64,000 bases of DNA from Streptomyces tateyamensis (GCF_003205575.1 NZ_PYBW01000058.1:1-64000); one strand, 5' to 3'. Counted from the first letter of the stretch, positions 10,605 to 19,134 are shown. Program-made: numbers and translations. Notes: generated from the letters alone by a model not told the origin.

Positions 10605-11285
10605 ATGACCGATTCCCACGGCCTGCCGCACCACGGCGCAGCCGCCCCCGCCGACGGGCCGAAGACCGCTGACCAGGTCTTCCGCTCCACCCCCGGCATG
10701 ATCTCCGGCATCCTGCTGCTGCTGACCGCCGGCTGGCTGGTGGTCGACGCGATCCTCAACGGGACCGGCCGGACGCCGTGGATCGCGGTCGCCGCGCTCC
10801 TGGTCTTCGGCCTGCCGATCTTCGCCTACACGCTGCGGCCGGCCGTGCTGGCCGGCCGCGACCGGATGGTGGTGCGCAACCCGCTGCGCACCATCACGGT
10901 GCCCTGGGCGGCCCTCGAGGGGCTGCGCTCCGGCTACTCGGCCGAGCTGACCACCGGCGGCCGGACCTACCAGGTGTGGGCCGTGCCGGTCTCGCTGCGC
11001 CAGCGCAAGAAGGCGATGCGCCGCGACGCGATGTCCGCCGGGGCCGGCGACCCGCGGGCCGCCCGGGTGGGCGCGGTGAGCCGCGCGGGCCGCAACTCGG
11101 TGCTCGGCGCGCCGGACCCGACCCGGGCCTGGTCCGACCAGGTGGTCGACTTCCTGCGTGAGCGCGCGGAGATCAACGCGTCGCTGCCGACCGCCCAGGG
11201 CGAGACCCAGGTGCGCTGGTGCTGGCCGGTGATCGTGCCGGCGGTGGCCGGCCTGGTCGCGCTGATCGTGCTGATCAACATCTGA
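10605..11285 (+). CDS. PH domain-containing membrane protein
   Basis: 226 residues. Two hydrophobic helices at about 31-52 and 58-78 are followed by a bacterial PH-like domain (DRMVVRNPLRTITVPWAALEGLR, typical of the 'low molecular weight antigen MTB12/CFP2' type PH proteins of actinobacteria), and a C-terminal membrane helix at about 206-225. The role is unknown; such proteins sit at the membrane. An AGAAT-type -10 element lies about a dozen bases before the ATG, so the mRNA leader is short. It is convergent with the sugar mutase gene through a remarkable palindrome. Confidence 0.75.
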   Translation: MTDSHGLPHHGAAAPADGPKTADQVFRSTPGMISGILLLLTAGWLVVDAILNGTGRTPWIAVAALLVFGLPIFAYTLRPAVLAGRDRMVVRNPLRTITVPWAALEGLRSGYSAELTTGGRTYQVWAVPVSLRQRKKAMRRDAMSAGAGDPRAARVGAVSRAGRNSVLGAPDPTRAWSDQVVDFLRERAEINASLPTAQGETQVRWCWPVIVPAVAGLVALIVLINI

Positions 11286-11357
11286 GCTGTCCTGAGGTAC
11301 GGCTGAGGCCGCCCACCCCCGCGGGGGTGGGCGGCCTCAGCCGTACCTCAGGACAGC
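11286..11357. terminator. Perfect 72-bp palindrome, probable bidirectional terminator
   Basis: Bases 11286-11321 are exactly complementary in reverse to 11322-11357, giving 36-bp arms with no spacer. It begins immediately after the stop codon of the PH-domain gene and ends 3 bases before the stop of the convergent mutase gene, filling the whole gap. As RNA it forms a very stable hairpin on either strand. Confidence 0.85.
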
Positions 11358-11360
11358 CGG

Positions 11361-13031
11361 TCAGATCCCGGCCGCCGCCGCCAGGTCCCGCTTGAGCGCG
11401 GCCAGCAGCCCGGCCGCGGCCCGGCGGGCGTCGGCCAGCTCGGCGGCGCCGGCCACCGGCAGCACCACCTCCAGGTAGCACTTGAGCTTCGGCTCGGTGC
11501 CCGAGGGGCGGACCACGATCCGGGCCGAGCGCACCTGCTCGCCGGCCAGGTAGTAGCGCAGCCCGTCGGTCGGCGGCAGCTCGGCCGAGCCGGCGCTCAG
11601 GTCGTCGGCCCGGGTGACCCGCAGGCCGGCCAGCGCGGTCGGCGGCTGCTCGCGCAGCCGGCCCATGGCGGCGGTGATCAGCGACAGGTCCTCGACCCGG
11701 GCCGAGAGTTGGTCGGTGGCGTGCAGGCCGTGGGTCAGCGCCAGGTCGTCCAGCAGGTCGGTCAGGGTGCGCCCGGACCGCTTGAGGGTGGCGGCCAGCT
11801 CGGCGATCAGCAGCGCGGCGGTGATCCCGTCCTTGTCCCGCACGCCCTCGGGGTCCACGCAGTAGCCCAGCGCCTCCTCGTAGCCGTAGCGCAGGCCCTC
11901 GGCGCGGGAGAGCCACTTGAAGCCCGTCAGCGTCTCGGCGTAGTCCAGGCCGGCCGCCTCGGCGATCCGGCCGAGCAGGGTGGCCGAGACGATGGTGGTG
12001 GCGAAGGTGCCGGTGGCGTGCTTGGCCACCAGCGCGGCGCCGAGCAGCGCGCCGACCTCGTCGCCGCGCAGCATCCGCCAGCCGCTGCCGGCCGCCGGGT
12101 CCGGCACCGCGACGGCGCAGCGGTCCGCGTCCGGGTCGTTGGCGATCACCAGGTCGGGGCCGACGGTGGCGGCGGTGGCGAAGGCCAGGTCCATCGCCCC
12201 GGGCTCCTCCGGGTTGGGGAAGGCCACGGTCGGGAAGTCCGGGTCCGGCTCGGCCTGGGCGGCCACCACGGTGGGAGCCGGGAACCCGGCCTGCTTCCAG
12301 GCGGCCAGCAGGGTGTCCCGGCCGACCCCGTGCAGCGGCGTGTAGACCACCTCCAGCTCGCGCGGGCCGGCCGGGTCCAGCACGGTGAGCGCGCGGGCCA
12401 GGTAGGCGTCCAGCACCTCCTCGCCGAGCACCTGCCAGCCGTCGGCGGCCAGCGGCACCTCGGTCAGCGAGGCGACCGCGTCGATCCGGGCGGCGATCCC
12501 GGCGTCGGCCGGCGGCACGATCTGCGCGCCGTCGCCCAGGTAGACCTTGTAGCCGTTGTCCCGGGGCGGGTTGTGACTGGCCGTCACCATCACGCCGGCC
12601 GCCGCACCCAGCTCGCGGATCGCGAAGGCCAACACCGGGGTGGGCAGCGGGCGCGGCAGCAGCGCGGCGCGCAGGCCGGCGCCGACCATCACCGCGGCGG
12701 TGTCCCGGGCGAACTCGTAGGACTTGTGGCGGGCGTCGTAGCCGACCACCACCAGGCCGCCGTCCCCGTTCGCGCGCAGGTAGGAGGCCAGGCCGGCGGC
12801 GGCCCGGATCACCACGGCGCGGTTCATCCGCATCGGGCCCGCGCCCAGCTCGCCGCGCAGGCCCGCGGTGCCGAACTGGAGCCGGTCGGCGAACCGCTCG
12901 GCGAGCTCGGCGGCCACCGCGGGCTCCGCGGCGCGTGCCAGCAGGGCGGCGAGCTCCTCGCGGGTGTCGGGGTCGGGGTCCTCGGCCAGCCACTGGCGGG
13001 CCCGGTCGAGCAGGAGGGTGGTCTCGGCCAT
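11361..13031 (-). CDS. PGM2-type phosphosugar mutase (annotated phosphomannomutase; possible phosphopentomutase)
   Basis: 556 residues of the alpha-D-phosphohexomutase superfamily. The phosphoserine loop is TASHNPP followed by DNGYK; the metal loop DPDADR is near residue 310 and the C-terminal phosphate-binding loop is RPSGTEPK. The length and the DNGYKVYLGDGAQI context are those of the PGM2 branch, whose human member acts mainly on pentose 1-phosphates. The gene follows the purine nucleoside phosphorylase gene on the same strand, 81 bases apart, and no deoB is seen here. I therefore infer deoxyribose/ribose 1-phosphate to 5-phosphate conversion, with glucose or mannose phosphate mutase activity as the alternative. 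Confidence 0.88.
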   Translation of the reverse strand: MAETTLLLDRARQWLAEDPDPDTREELAALLARAAEPAVAAELAERFADRLQFGTAGLRGELGAGPMRMNRAVVIRAAAGLASYLRANGDGGLVVVGYDARHKSYEFARDTAAVMVGAGLRAALLPRPLPTPVLAFAIRELGAAAGVMVTASHNPPRDNGYKVYLGDGAQIVPPADAGIAARIDAVASLTEVPLAADGWQVLGEEVLDAYLARALTVLDPAGPRELEVVYTPLHGVGRDTLLAAWKQAGFPAPTVVAAQAEPDPDFPTVAFPNPEEPGAMDLAFATAATVGPDLVIANDPDADRCAVAVPDPAAGSGWRMLRGDEVGALLGAALVAKHATGTFATTIVSATLLGRIAEAAGLDYAETLTGFKWLSRAEGLRYGYEEALGYCVDPEGVRDKDGITAALLIAELAATLKRSGRTLTDLLDDLALTHGLHATDQLSARVEDLSLITAAMGRLREQPPTALAGLRVTRADDLSAGSAELPPTDGLRYYLAGEQVRSARIVVRPSGTEPKLKCYLEVVLPVAGAAELADARRAAAGLLAALKRDLAAAAGI

Positions 13032-13067
13032 CGCTAACTCCGTAACTGGTCGTCAGGGCTCAGGGAT

Positions 13068-13104
13068 CGGCCCGGGCACCCGCACAGTGCGGGTGCCCGG
13101 GCCG
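13068..13104. terminator. Hairpin between the nucleoside phosphorylase and mutase genes
   Basis: An 18-bp perfect stem (13068-13085 with 13087-13104) around a single base, just downstream of the phosphorylase stop. It would attenuate or end transcription before the mutase gene, so the mutase may also have its own promoter. Confidence 0.7.
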
Positions 13105-13112
13105 CAGGGTGG

Positions 13113-13934
13113 TCAGATCCGCTCCAGGACCTTCGCCAGCAGGGCGCCCATCCGCTCGGCGGAGGCCTTGCCGGCCTCCAGCACCTCGGCGTGGTTCAGC
13201 GGCTCGCCGGTGATGCCGGCCGCCAGGTTGGTGACCAGCGAGATGCCGAGCACCTCGGCGCCGGCCTCGCGGGCGGCGATCGCCTCCAGCGTGGTGGACA
13301 TGCCGACCAGCTCGCCGCCGATCACCCGGGCCATGTTGACCTCGGCCGGGGTTTCGTAGTGCGGGCCGCGGAACTGGACGTAGACGGCCTCGTCCAGGGT
13401 CGGGTCCACCTCGAGGCACAGCTCGCGCAGCCGCTTGGCGTACAGGTCGGTGAGGTCGACGAAGTTGGCGCCGACGATCGGCGAGTCGGCGGTCAGGTTG
13501 ATGTGGTCGCTGATCAGCACCGGCTGGCCGGGCTGCCAGCCCTCGCGGAGGCCGCCGCAGCCGTTGGTCAGCACGACGATCCCGCAGCCGGCGGCGGCGG
13601 CGGTGCGCACCCCGTGCACCACGGTGGCCACGCCGTGGCCCTCGTAGTAGTGGTTGCGGCCGAGGAAGACCAGGGCGTACTTGCCGCCCACCCTGACGGA
13701 GCGGATCTTGCCGGCGTGCCCGGCCACGGCGGGGGGCGGGAAGCCCGGCAGGTCGGTCACCGAGATCTCGGCCACCGTCTCGCCGAGCAGGTCGGCGGCC
13801 GGCACCCAGCCGGAGCCCATCACCAGGGCGACGTCGTGCCGCTCGACACCGGTCAGCTCGCGCAGGCGGGCAGCGGCGGCCTGGGCGGCTGCGTAGGGGT
13901 CGTCGGACACGGCGGTCTGAGGAGAAGCGTTCAC
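13113..13934 (-). CDS. Purine nucleoside phosphorylase
   Basis: 273 residues of the trimeric PNP/MTAP family: MGSGW phosphate loop, GRNHYYEGH segment, RGPHYETPAE base-binding region and LVTNLAAGI. It cleaves purine (deoxy)nucleosides with phosphate to the base and (deoxy)ribose 1-phosphate. The gene precedes the mutase gene that can isomerise that product, and deoC handles the next step. The ATG start is 24 bases downstream of the same 12-bp palindrome found before deoC, indicating co-regulation. Confidence 0.93.
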   Translation of the reverse strand: MNASPQTAVSDDPYAAAQAAAARLRELTGVERHDVALVMGSGWVPAADLLGETVAEISVTDLPGFPPPAVAGHAGKIRSVRVGGKYALVFLGRNHYYEGHGVATVVHGVRTAAAAGCGIVVLTNGCGGLREGWQPGQPVLISDHINLTADSPIVGANFVDLTDLYAKRLRELCLEVDPTLDEAVYVQFRGPHYETPAEVNMARVIGGELVGMSTTLEAIAAREAGAEVLGISLVTNLAAGITGEPLNHAEVLEAGKASAERMGALLAKVLERI

Positions 13935-13958
13935 ACCGCGAGGATAGACAAGAAAACC

Positions 13959-13970
13959 CTACGCGCGTAG
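13959..13970. promoter_or_regulatory. Palindromic operator upstream of purine nucleoside phosphorylase gene
   Basis: Second exact copy of CTACGCGCGTAG, 24 bases upstream of the phosphorylase start. The near-identical position relative to deoC argues for a shared regulator, plausibly the DeoR-type protein encoded at 16277, though a link is not shown by the sequence. Confidence 0.65.
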
Positions 13971-14102
13971 AACCCGGGGTCGGACCATGCCGGATCGTTA
14001 CCCGTTTGACCGGAAAACACCGGTTATCGGCAGTGGCCGGGGGGTGCCTTCGGTGGAAACTCCAGTTGTCCGCGCGGCGGCCGGGGCCCCCGGGCCGGCC
14101 GG

Positions 14103-14540
14103 TCAGCAGGGGCGGCGGCGCAGCTCGTGCACGTAGTCGTCGGGCGCCCCGGCGCTCTCCGCGGCATCCGCGATCAGGCCCAGGTAGCGGGCGGCCGGCA
14201 GCCCGCCCTCGTAGTCGTTCAGCACGTAGGTCCAGACCGGGATCGAGCCGTCCAGGGTCTGCGCGCGCAGCCGCACCTTGCGGTAGATGCCCAGTTGCAG
14301 GCCCTCCCAGCGGTCCAAGCCTTCCAGGTCCATCGGCGCCACGTCGTACAGCGAGACGAAGACCCGCTCCTTCTCGTCCTCCGCCACCGTGGCCAGCGAG
14401 CCCTCCCAGCCCAGGTGCTCGCCGCCGAAGGTCAGCCGCCACCCGTCCAGCCAGCCGGTGCCGCGCAACGGCGAGTGCGGCGCGCGGCGGCTCATCTGCC
14501 GGGCGTCGAGGTTGGTGGCGTACGCGGCGTAGAGCGACAT
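14103..14540 (-). CDS. Gamma-glutamylcyclotransferase-like protein
   Basis: 145 residues opening with YAAYATNLD, the form of the YGSN substrate loop seen in GGCT/AIG2-like folds, then a WEGS segment, acidic residues in the middle and a YLGLIADAA C-terminal helix. The family includes enzymes that release 5-oxoproline from gamma-glutamyl compounds; for actinobacterial members the substrate is not known. I start it at ATG 14540; the frame stays open far upstream, but that part is the antisense of the quinone reductase gene and not coding. It is divergent from that gene. Confidence 0.8.
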   Translation of the reverse strand: MSLYAAYATNLDARQMSRRAPHSPLRGTGWLDGWRLTFGGEHLGWEGSLATVAEDEKERVFVSLYDVAPMDLEGLDRWEGLQLGIYRKVRLRAQTLDGSIPVWTYVLNDYEGGLPAARYLGLIADAAESAGAPDDYVHELRRRPC

Positions 14541-14678
14541 GGGCGTCAGCCTACGGGAGTTGGCAACCCGATCAAGGGCCCGCCGGGCCGGGGTGCGCGC
14601 TGTGCGGTGCGTCACACCGATTGGTGACCCGCACGAACCAGCGGCCCGCTGCACGTGTGTGCGTCGGCGTGCGGGACA

Positions 14679-16115
14679 ATGGTGCACGTGACTCGGATCG
14701 TGATCATCGGTGGTGGACCCGGCGGCTACGAGGCGGCCCTGGTGGCGGCTCAGCTCGGCGCGGAGGTGACCGTCGTCGACCGCGACGGCCTGGGCGGCGC
14801 GGCGGTGCTGACCGACTGCGTGCCCTCGAAGACCCTGATCGCCACGGCGGAGGTGATGACCGGCTTCGACGCCTCCTACCAGGAGCTCGGCATCCGGCTG
14901 GCCTGCGACAGTGAGCGCGCGATCAGCGTGGACCTGGGCAAGGTCAACCGACGGGTGAAGCGGCTGGCGATCGCCCAGTCGCACGACATCACCCAGTCGG
15001 TCACCCGCGCCGGGGTCACGGTGCTGCGCGGCGCCGGCCGGCTCGGCGCCGGCGGCCAGGCGGCGGACGGTTCGCGCGAGGTGGTGGTGGCGTCCCCGGA
15101 CGGGTCGACCCAGTCGCTGCGGGCCGACGCGGTGCTGATCGCCACCGGGGTGCGCCCGCGCGAGCTGCCGGACGCCCAGCCGGACGGCGAGCGGATCCTC
15201 AACTGGAAGCAGGTCTACGACCTGGAGGAGCTGCCCCAGGAGCTGATCGTGGTCGGCTCCGGCGTCACCGGCGCCGAGTTCGCCGGCGCCTACCAGGCGC
15301 TGGGCTCCAAGGTCACCCTGATCTCCAGCCGGGACCGGGTGCTGCCGGGCGAGGACCCGGACGCCGCCGAGGTGCTGGAGGACGTGTTCCGCCGCCGCGG
15401 CATGAACGTGCTCGGCCGCTCGCGCGCCGAGAGCGTCAAGAGGGTGGGCGACCGGGTCGAGGCGCAGCTCGGCGACGGCACGGTGGTCAGCGGCACGCAC
15501 TGCCTGATGGCGGTCGGCTCGATCCCCAACACCTCGGAACTGGGCCTGGAGGAGGCCGGGGTCAAGCTGAACGACTGGGGCCAGATCAAGGTGGACCGGG
15601 TCTCCCGCACCTCCGCCCCCGGCGTCTATGCGGCCGGCGACTGCACCGGCGTCTTCATGCTCGCCTCGGTTGCGGCCATGCAGGGCCGGATCGCGATGTA
15701 CCACGCGCTGGGCGACGCGGTGCAGCCGCTCAACCTGAAGACCATCGCCTCCAACATCTTCACCGACCCGGAGATCGCCACCGTGGGCTACACCGCGGCG
15801 GACGTGTCCTGCGGAAAGATGGACGCGGTCGAGGTCAAGCTGCCGCTGCGGGGCAACCCGCGGGCCAAGATGCAGGGCATCCGGGACGGCTTCGTGAAGC
15901 TGTTCTGCCGCCCGGGCACCGGCATCGTGGTGGGCGGTGTGGTGGTCGCGCCGCGCGCGAGCGAACTGATTCACTCGATCTCGCTCGCGGTGGACAACAA
16001 CTTGACGGTCGAGCAGGTGGCGAGCGCTTTCACGGTGTACCCCTCGCTGTCCGGTTCGACTGCCGAAGCCGCCCGCCAGCTGCACATTCGCAAGCGGGCC
16101 GAGAGCGAATCCTGA
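14679..16115 (+). CDS. NAD(P)H-quinone reductase of the LpdA type (flavoprotein disulfide reductase family)
   Basis: About 478 residues with the FAD loop GGGPGGYEA, a second nucleotide loop GSGVTGAEFA, the FAD-ribityl motif YAAGDCTG and the C-terminal dimerisation domain. In place of the CxxxxC redox disulfide of dihydrolipoamide dehydrogenase it has GGAAVLTDCVPSK, with only one Cys, so it cannot be a normal E3 subunit. Mycobacterium tuberculosis LpdA (Rv3303c) has the same defect and acts as an NAD(P)H:quinone reductase. ATG 14679 has a GCGGGA ahead; a GTG at 14688 is an alternative start. Confidence 0.87.
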   Translation: MVHVTRIVIIGGGPGGYEAALVAAQLGAEVTVVDRDGLGGAAVLTDCVPSKTLIATAEVMTGFDASYQELGIRLACDSERAISVDLGKVNRRVKRLAIAQSHDITQSVTRAGVTVLRGAGRLGAGGQAADGSREVVVASPDGSTQSLRADAVLIATGVRPRELPDAQPDGERILNWKQVYDLEELPQELIVVGSGVTGAEFAGAYQALGSKVTLISSRDRVLPGEDPDAAEVLEDVFRRRGMNVLGRSRAESVKRVGDRVEAQLGDGTVVSGTHCLMAVGSIPNTSELGLEEAGVKLNDWGQIKVDRVSRTSAPGVYAAGDCTGVFMLASVAAMQGRIAMYHALGDAVQPLNLKTIASNIFTDPEIATVGYTAADVSCGKMDAVEVKLPLRGNPRAKMQGIRDGFVKLFCRPGTGIVVGGVVVAPRASELIHSISLAVDNNLTVEQVASAFTVYPSLSGSTAEAARQLHIRKRAESES

Positions 16116-16173
16116 TCGTTTCACCCCCTCGCGCGGGCGGTTCGCCCACTCGGCCGGGGTACGCCGGAGCTCC

Positions 16174-16202
16174 GCGGCGCGCATTGTAAGCCCGCGCGCC
16201 GC
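16174..16202. terminator. Hairpin after the quinone reductase gene
   Basis: 9-bp perfect stem (16174-16182 with 16194-16202) and 11-base loop in the 161-base gap between the reductase and the DeoR-type regulator genes, both on the plus strand. Confidence 0.5.
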
Positions 16203-16276
16203 CGAGCGGGGCGGAGTTCCTCTTACTAGCGGCAAACGCCTGAAAGCCGACCGCCCAGGGGGTTACCGTCGGTTCT

Positions 16277-17242
16277 GTGTTTGCTGCAGAACGTCGCCAG
16301 TTGATTCTCGAAATGGTGCGCGCCAACGGAGCCGTGTCGCTCCGCGAGTTGGCACGCGTGGTCCAGACCTCCGAAGTGACCGTCCGCCGGGACGTGCGGG
16401 CGCTCGAGGCCGAGGGGCTGCTCGACCGCCGGCACGGCGGCGCGGTGCTCCCCGGCGGCTTCAGCCGTGAGCCCGGGTACCCCCAGAAGACCCACCTCGC
16501 CGCCGCCGAGAAGAGCGCGATCGCCGATCTGGCGGCCACGCTGGTCGAGGAGGGGGATGCGGTGGTGATCGGGGCCGGCACCACCACCCAGGAGTTGGCC
16601 CGTCGGTTGGCCCGGGTGCCGGGCCTGACCGTGGTCACCAACTCGCTGCTGGTCGCCCAGGCCCTCGCGCACGCCAACCGGGTCGAGGTGGTGATGACCG
16701 GCGGCACCCTGCGCGGCTCCAACTACGCCCTGGTGGGCAGCGGAGCCGAACAGGCCCTGAGCGGCCTGCGGGTGACCAAGGCATTCATCTCCGGCAGCGG
16801 ACTGACCGCCGAGCGCGGCCTCTCTACGGCCAACATGCTCTCCGCGAGCGTGGACCGGGCGTTGGTGCAGTCGGCCGCCGAGGTAATCGTCCTCGCCGAC
16901 CACACCAAGCTCGGCGCGGACAGCATGTTCCAGACGGTGCCGACCGAGGCGATCACCCGCCTGGTCACCGACGAGCAGGCCGCCGGGCACGACCCGACCG
17001 CCCGCGAGCTGGACGCGCTGGCCGACTGCGGAGTGCAGATCGCCCTGGCCCCGCTGGGCCTGGTCGCCGAGCCGCCCGGCCACCCCGGCCTGGAGCGCCA
17101 CCCGCAGCAGGTCCAGCCGCCCGGCGCGCCGCGCCGCGCGCCCGGTCCCGGCAGCGCCCCGCTGCCCGGACCGCGCCGCCCGGCCCCGCACCAGGCGCCA
17201 CCGGGCCACCTGCCCACCCGCCTGGCCGCCGGGGCCAGGTGA
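16277..17242 (+). CDS. DeoR/GlpR family transcriptional regulator
   Basis: 321 residues from GTG 16277. The N-terminal DeoR helix-turn-helix reads ERRQLILEMVRANGAVSLRELA... SEVTVRRDVRALEAEGLL, followed by the RHGGAV hinge and a DeoR sugar-phosphate sensor domain (GAGTTTQELA, VTNSL, LSGLRVTKAFIS). A Pro/Gly-rich tail of about 60 residues after the sensor is unusual. Such regulators usually repress sugar or nucleoside catabolic genes until a phosphorylated sugar binds. It is the best local candidate to act at the palindromes before deoC and the phosphorylase gene, but it has no copy of that palindrome at its own promoter. Confidence 0.87.
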   Translation: MFAAERRQLILEMVRANGAVSLRELARVVQTSEVTVRRDVRALEAEGLLDRRHGGAVLPGGFSREPGYPQKTHLAAAEKSAIADLAATLVEEGDAVVIGAGTTTQELARRLARVPGLTVVTNSLLVAQALAHANRVEVVMTGGTLRGSNYALVGSGAEQALSGLRVTKAFISGSGLTAERGLSTANMLSASVDRALVQSAAEVIVLADHTKLGADSMFQTVPTEAITRLVTDEQAAGHDPTARELDALADCGVQIALAPLGLVAEPPGHPGLERHPQQVQPPGAPRRAPGPGSAPLPGPRRPAPHQAPPGHLPTRLAAGAR

Positions 17243-17276
17243 GGGCGCCGCGCGGGCCGGGGCGGCCCGGGAACCC

Positions 17277-17312
17277 GATGGCCCGCCGGTCGGAGTCGAC
17301 CAGCGGGCCATC
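17277..17312. terminator. Bidirectional hairpin between deoR-type and accA genes
   Basis: A 10-bp outer stem (17277-17286 with 17303-17312), one mismatch, a 5-bp inner stem and a 4-base loop, between convergent genes. Confidence 0.75.
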
Positions 17313-17346
17313 CAGAGGGAGCTGACGCGGGGTCAGCCCGGGGCCG

Positions 17347-19134
17347 TTACTCGGCGTCCTTGATCTCGCAGAGGGCGGCGCCGCTGCTGACGCTGGCGCC
17401 GACCTCGGCCTTGAGGCCGACGACGGTGCCGGCCTTGTGGGCGTTGAGGGGCTGTTCCATCTTCATGGCTTCCAGGACGACGATCAGGTCGCCTTCGGCG
17501 ACGACCTGGCCCTCTTCCACCGCGACCTTGACGATGGTGCCCTGCATCGGTGAGGCGAGGGTGTCGCCGGAGACGGCCGCGCCGGCCTTCTTCGCGCCGA
17601 CACGGCGCTTGGCCTTGCCCGCCCCGGCGCTGCCGGGGGCGGAGGCGGAGGCGGTGGCCGCGCCGAGGGAGGCGGGCAGCGAGACCTCGATCCGCTTGCC
17701 GCCGACCTCGACGACCACGGTCTCGCGTCCGTCGGGCTCCTCGCCCTCGACCGCACCGCCGGCGAACGGCTTGATGGTGTTGTCGAACTCGGTCTCGATC
17801 CAGCGGGTGTAGACCGTGAACGGCGCCTGGGAGCCGTGGACCTCGGGGGCGAACGCGGGGTCGGTGACCACGGCCCGGTGGAAGGGCAGGGCGGTGGCCA
17901 TGCCCTCGACCTTGAACTCGGCCAGCGCCCGGTGGGCGCGCTGCAGGGCCTGCTTGCGGTCGGTGCCGGTGACGATGAGCTTGGCCAGCAGGGAGTCCCA
18001 GGCGGGGCCGATCACCGAGCCGGACTCCACGCCGGCGTCCAGGCGCACGCCGGGCCCGGAGGGCGGGGCGAACAGGGTGACGGTGCCGGGGGCGGGCAGG
18101 AAGTTGCGGCCCGGGTCCTCGCCGTTGATCCGGAACTCGAAGGAGTGGCCGCGCACCGGCGGGTCGTCGTAGCCCAGTTCCTCGCCGTCGGCGATGCGGA
18201 ACATCTCGCGGACCAGGTCGATGCCGGTGACCTCCTCGGAGACCGGGTGCTCGACCTGCAGGCGGGTGTTGACCTCGAGGAAGGAGATCAGGCCGTCCTG
18301 GGCGACGAGGAACTCGCAGGTGCCGGCACCGACGTAGCCGGCCTCGCGCAGGATCGCCTTGGACGCCCGGTACAGCTCGGCGTTCTGCTCGGCGGTCAGG
18401 AACGGGGCGGGGGCTTCCTCGACCAGCTTCTGGTGGCGGCGCTGCAGGGAGCAGTCGCGGGTGGACACGACGACGACGTTGCCGTGCCGGTCGGCCAGGC
18501 ACTGGGTCTCGACGTGGCGCGGGTTGTCGAGGTAGCGCTCGACGAAGCACTCGCCGCGGCCGAAGGCGGCCACCGCCTCGCGGACCGCGGACTCGTACAG
18601 CTCCGGGATCTCCTCCAGGGTGCGGGCGACCTTGAGGCCGCGGCCGCCGCCGCCGAAGGCGGCCTTGATCGCGACGGGCAGGCCGTGCTCGGCGGCGAAG
18701 GCCACCACCTCGTCCGGCCCGGAGACCGGGTCGGGGGTGCCGGCCACCAGCGGCGCGCCGGCGCGCTGGGCCACGTGCCGGGCGGTGACCTTGTCACCGA
18801 GGTCGCGGATGGCCTGCGGGGGCGGGCCGATCCAGACCAGGCCGGCGTCGAGCACGGCCTGGGCGAACTCGGCGTTCTCGGAGAGGAACCCGTAGCCGGG
18901 GTGGACGGCGTCCGCACCGGAGTCGGCGGCCGCCTTGAGGACCTTCGCGATGTCCAGGTAGCTGGTCGCGGGCGTGTCGCCGCCGAGAGCGTAGGCCTCG
19001 TCGGCCACGCGCACGTGCAGCGCGTCCCGGTCGGGCTCGGCATAGACGGCGACACTGGCGATACCGGCGTCCGAGCACGCCCTGGCAACGCGGACAGCGA
19101 TTTCTCCGCGGTTGGCGATGAGCACCTTGCGCAC
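17347..19134 (-). CDS. Acyl-CoA carboxylase alpha subunit (biotin carboxylase plus BCCP)
   Basis: 595 residues. The biotin carboxylase/ATP-grasp part spans about 1-450 (MRKVLIANRGEIAVR start, GGGGRGLKV glycine loop, FLEVNTRLQVEHPVSEE), followed by an Ala/Lys-rich linker and a biotin carboxyl carrier domain with EAMKME near residue 560, the Lys of which carries biotin. It carboxylates biotin with ATP and bicarbonate; the beta subunit then transfers the group to acetyl- or propionyl-CoA. It is the last gene of the pccB-accE-maf-unknown-accA run, and the ligase that attaches biotin (birA) is divergent from pccB. Confidence 0.94.
   Translation of the reverse strand: MRKVLIANRGEIAVRVARACSDAGIASVAVYAEPDRDALHVRVADEAYALGGDTPATSYLDIAKVLKAAADSGADAVHPGYGFLSENAEFAQAVLDAGLVWIGPPPQAIRDLGDKVTARHVAQRAGAPLVAGTPDPVSGPDEVVAFAAEHGLPVAIKAAFGGGGRGLKVARTLEEIPELYESAVREAVAAFGRGECFVERYLDNPRHVETQCLADRHGNVVVVSTRDCSLQRRHQKLVEEAPAPFLTAEQNAELYRASKAILREAGYVGAGTCEFLVAQDGLISFLEVNTRLQVEHPVSEEVTGIDLVREMFRIADGEELGYDDPPVRGHSFEFRINGEDPGRNFLPAPGTVTLFAPPSGPGVRLDAGVESGSVIGPAWDSLLAKLIVTGTDRKQALQRAHRALAEFKVEGMATALPFHRAVVTDPAFAPEVHGSQAPFTVYTRWIETEFDNTIKPFAGGAVEGEEPDGRETVVVEVGGKRIEVSLPASLGAATASASAPGSAGAGKAKRRVGAKKAGAAVSGDTLASPMQGTIVKVAVEEGQVVAEGDLIVVLEAMKMEQPLNAHKAGTVVGLKAEVGASVSSGAALCEIKDAE

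Noticed and set aside
14541..16235. Upstream extension of the gamma-glutamylcyclotransferase frame on the minus strand
   Set aside because: This stretch is antisense to the clearly conserved quinone reductase gene and contains no family sequence.
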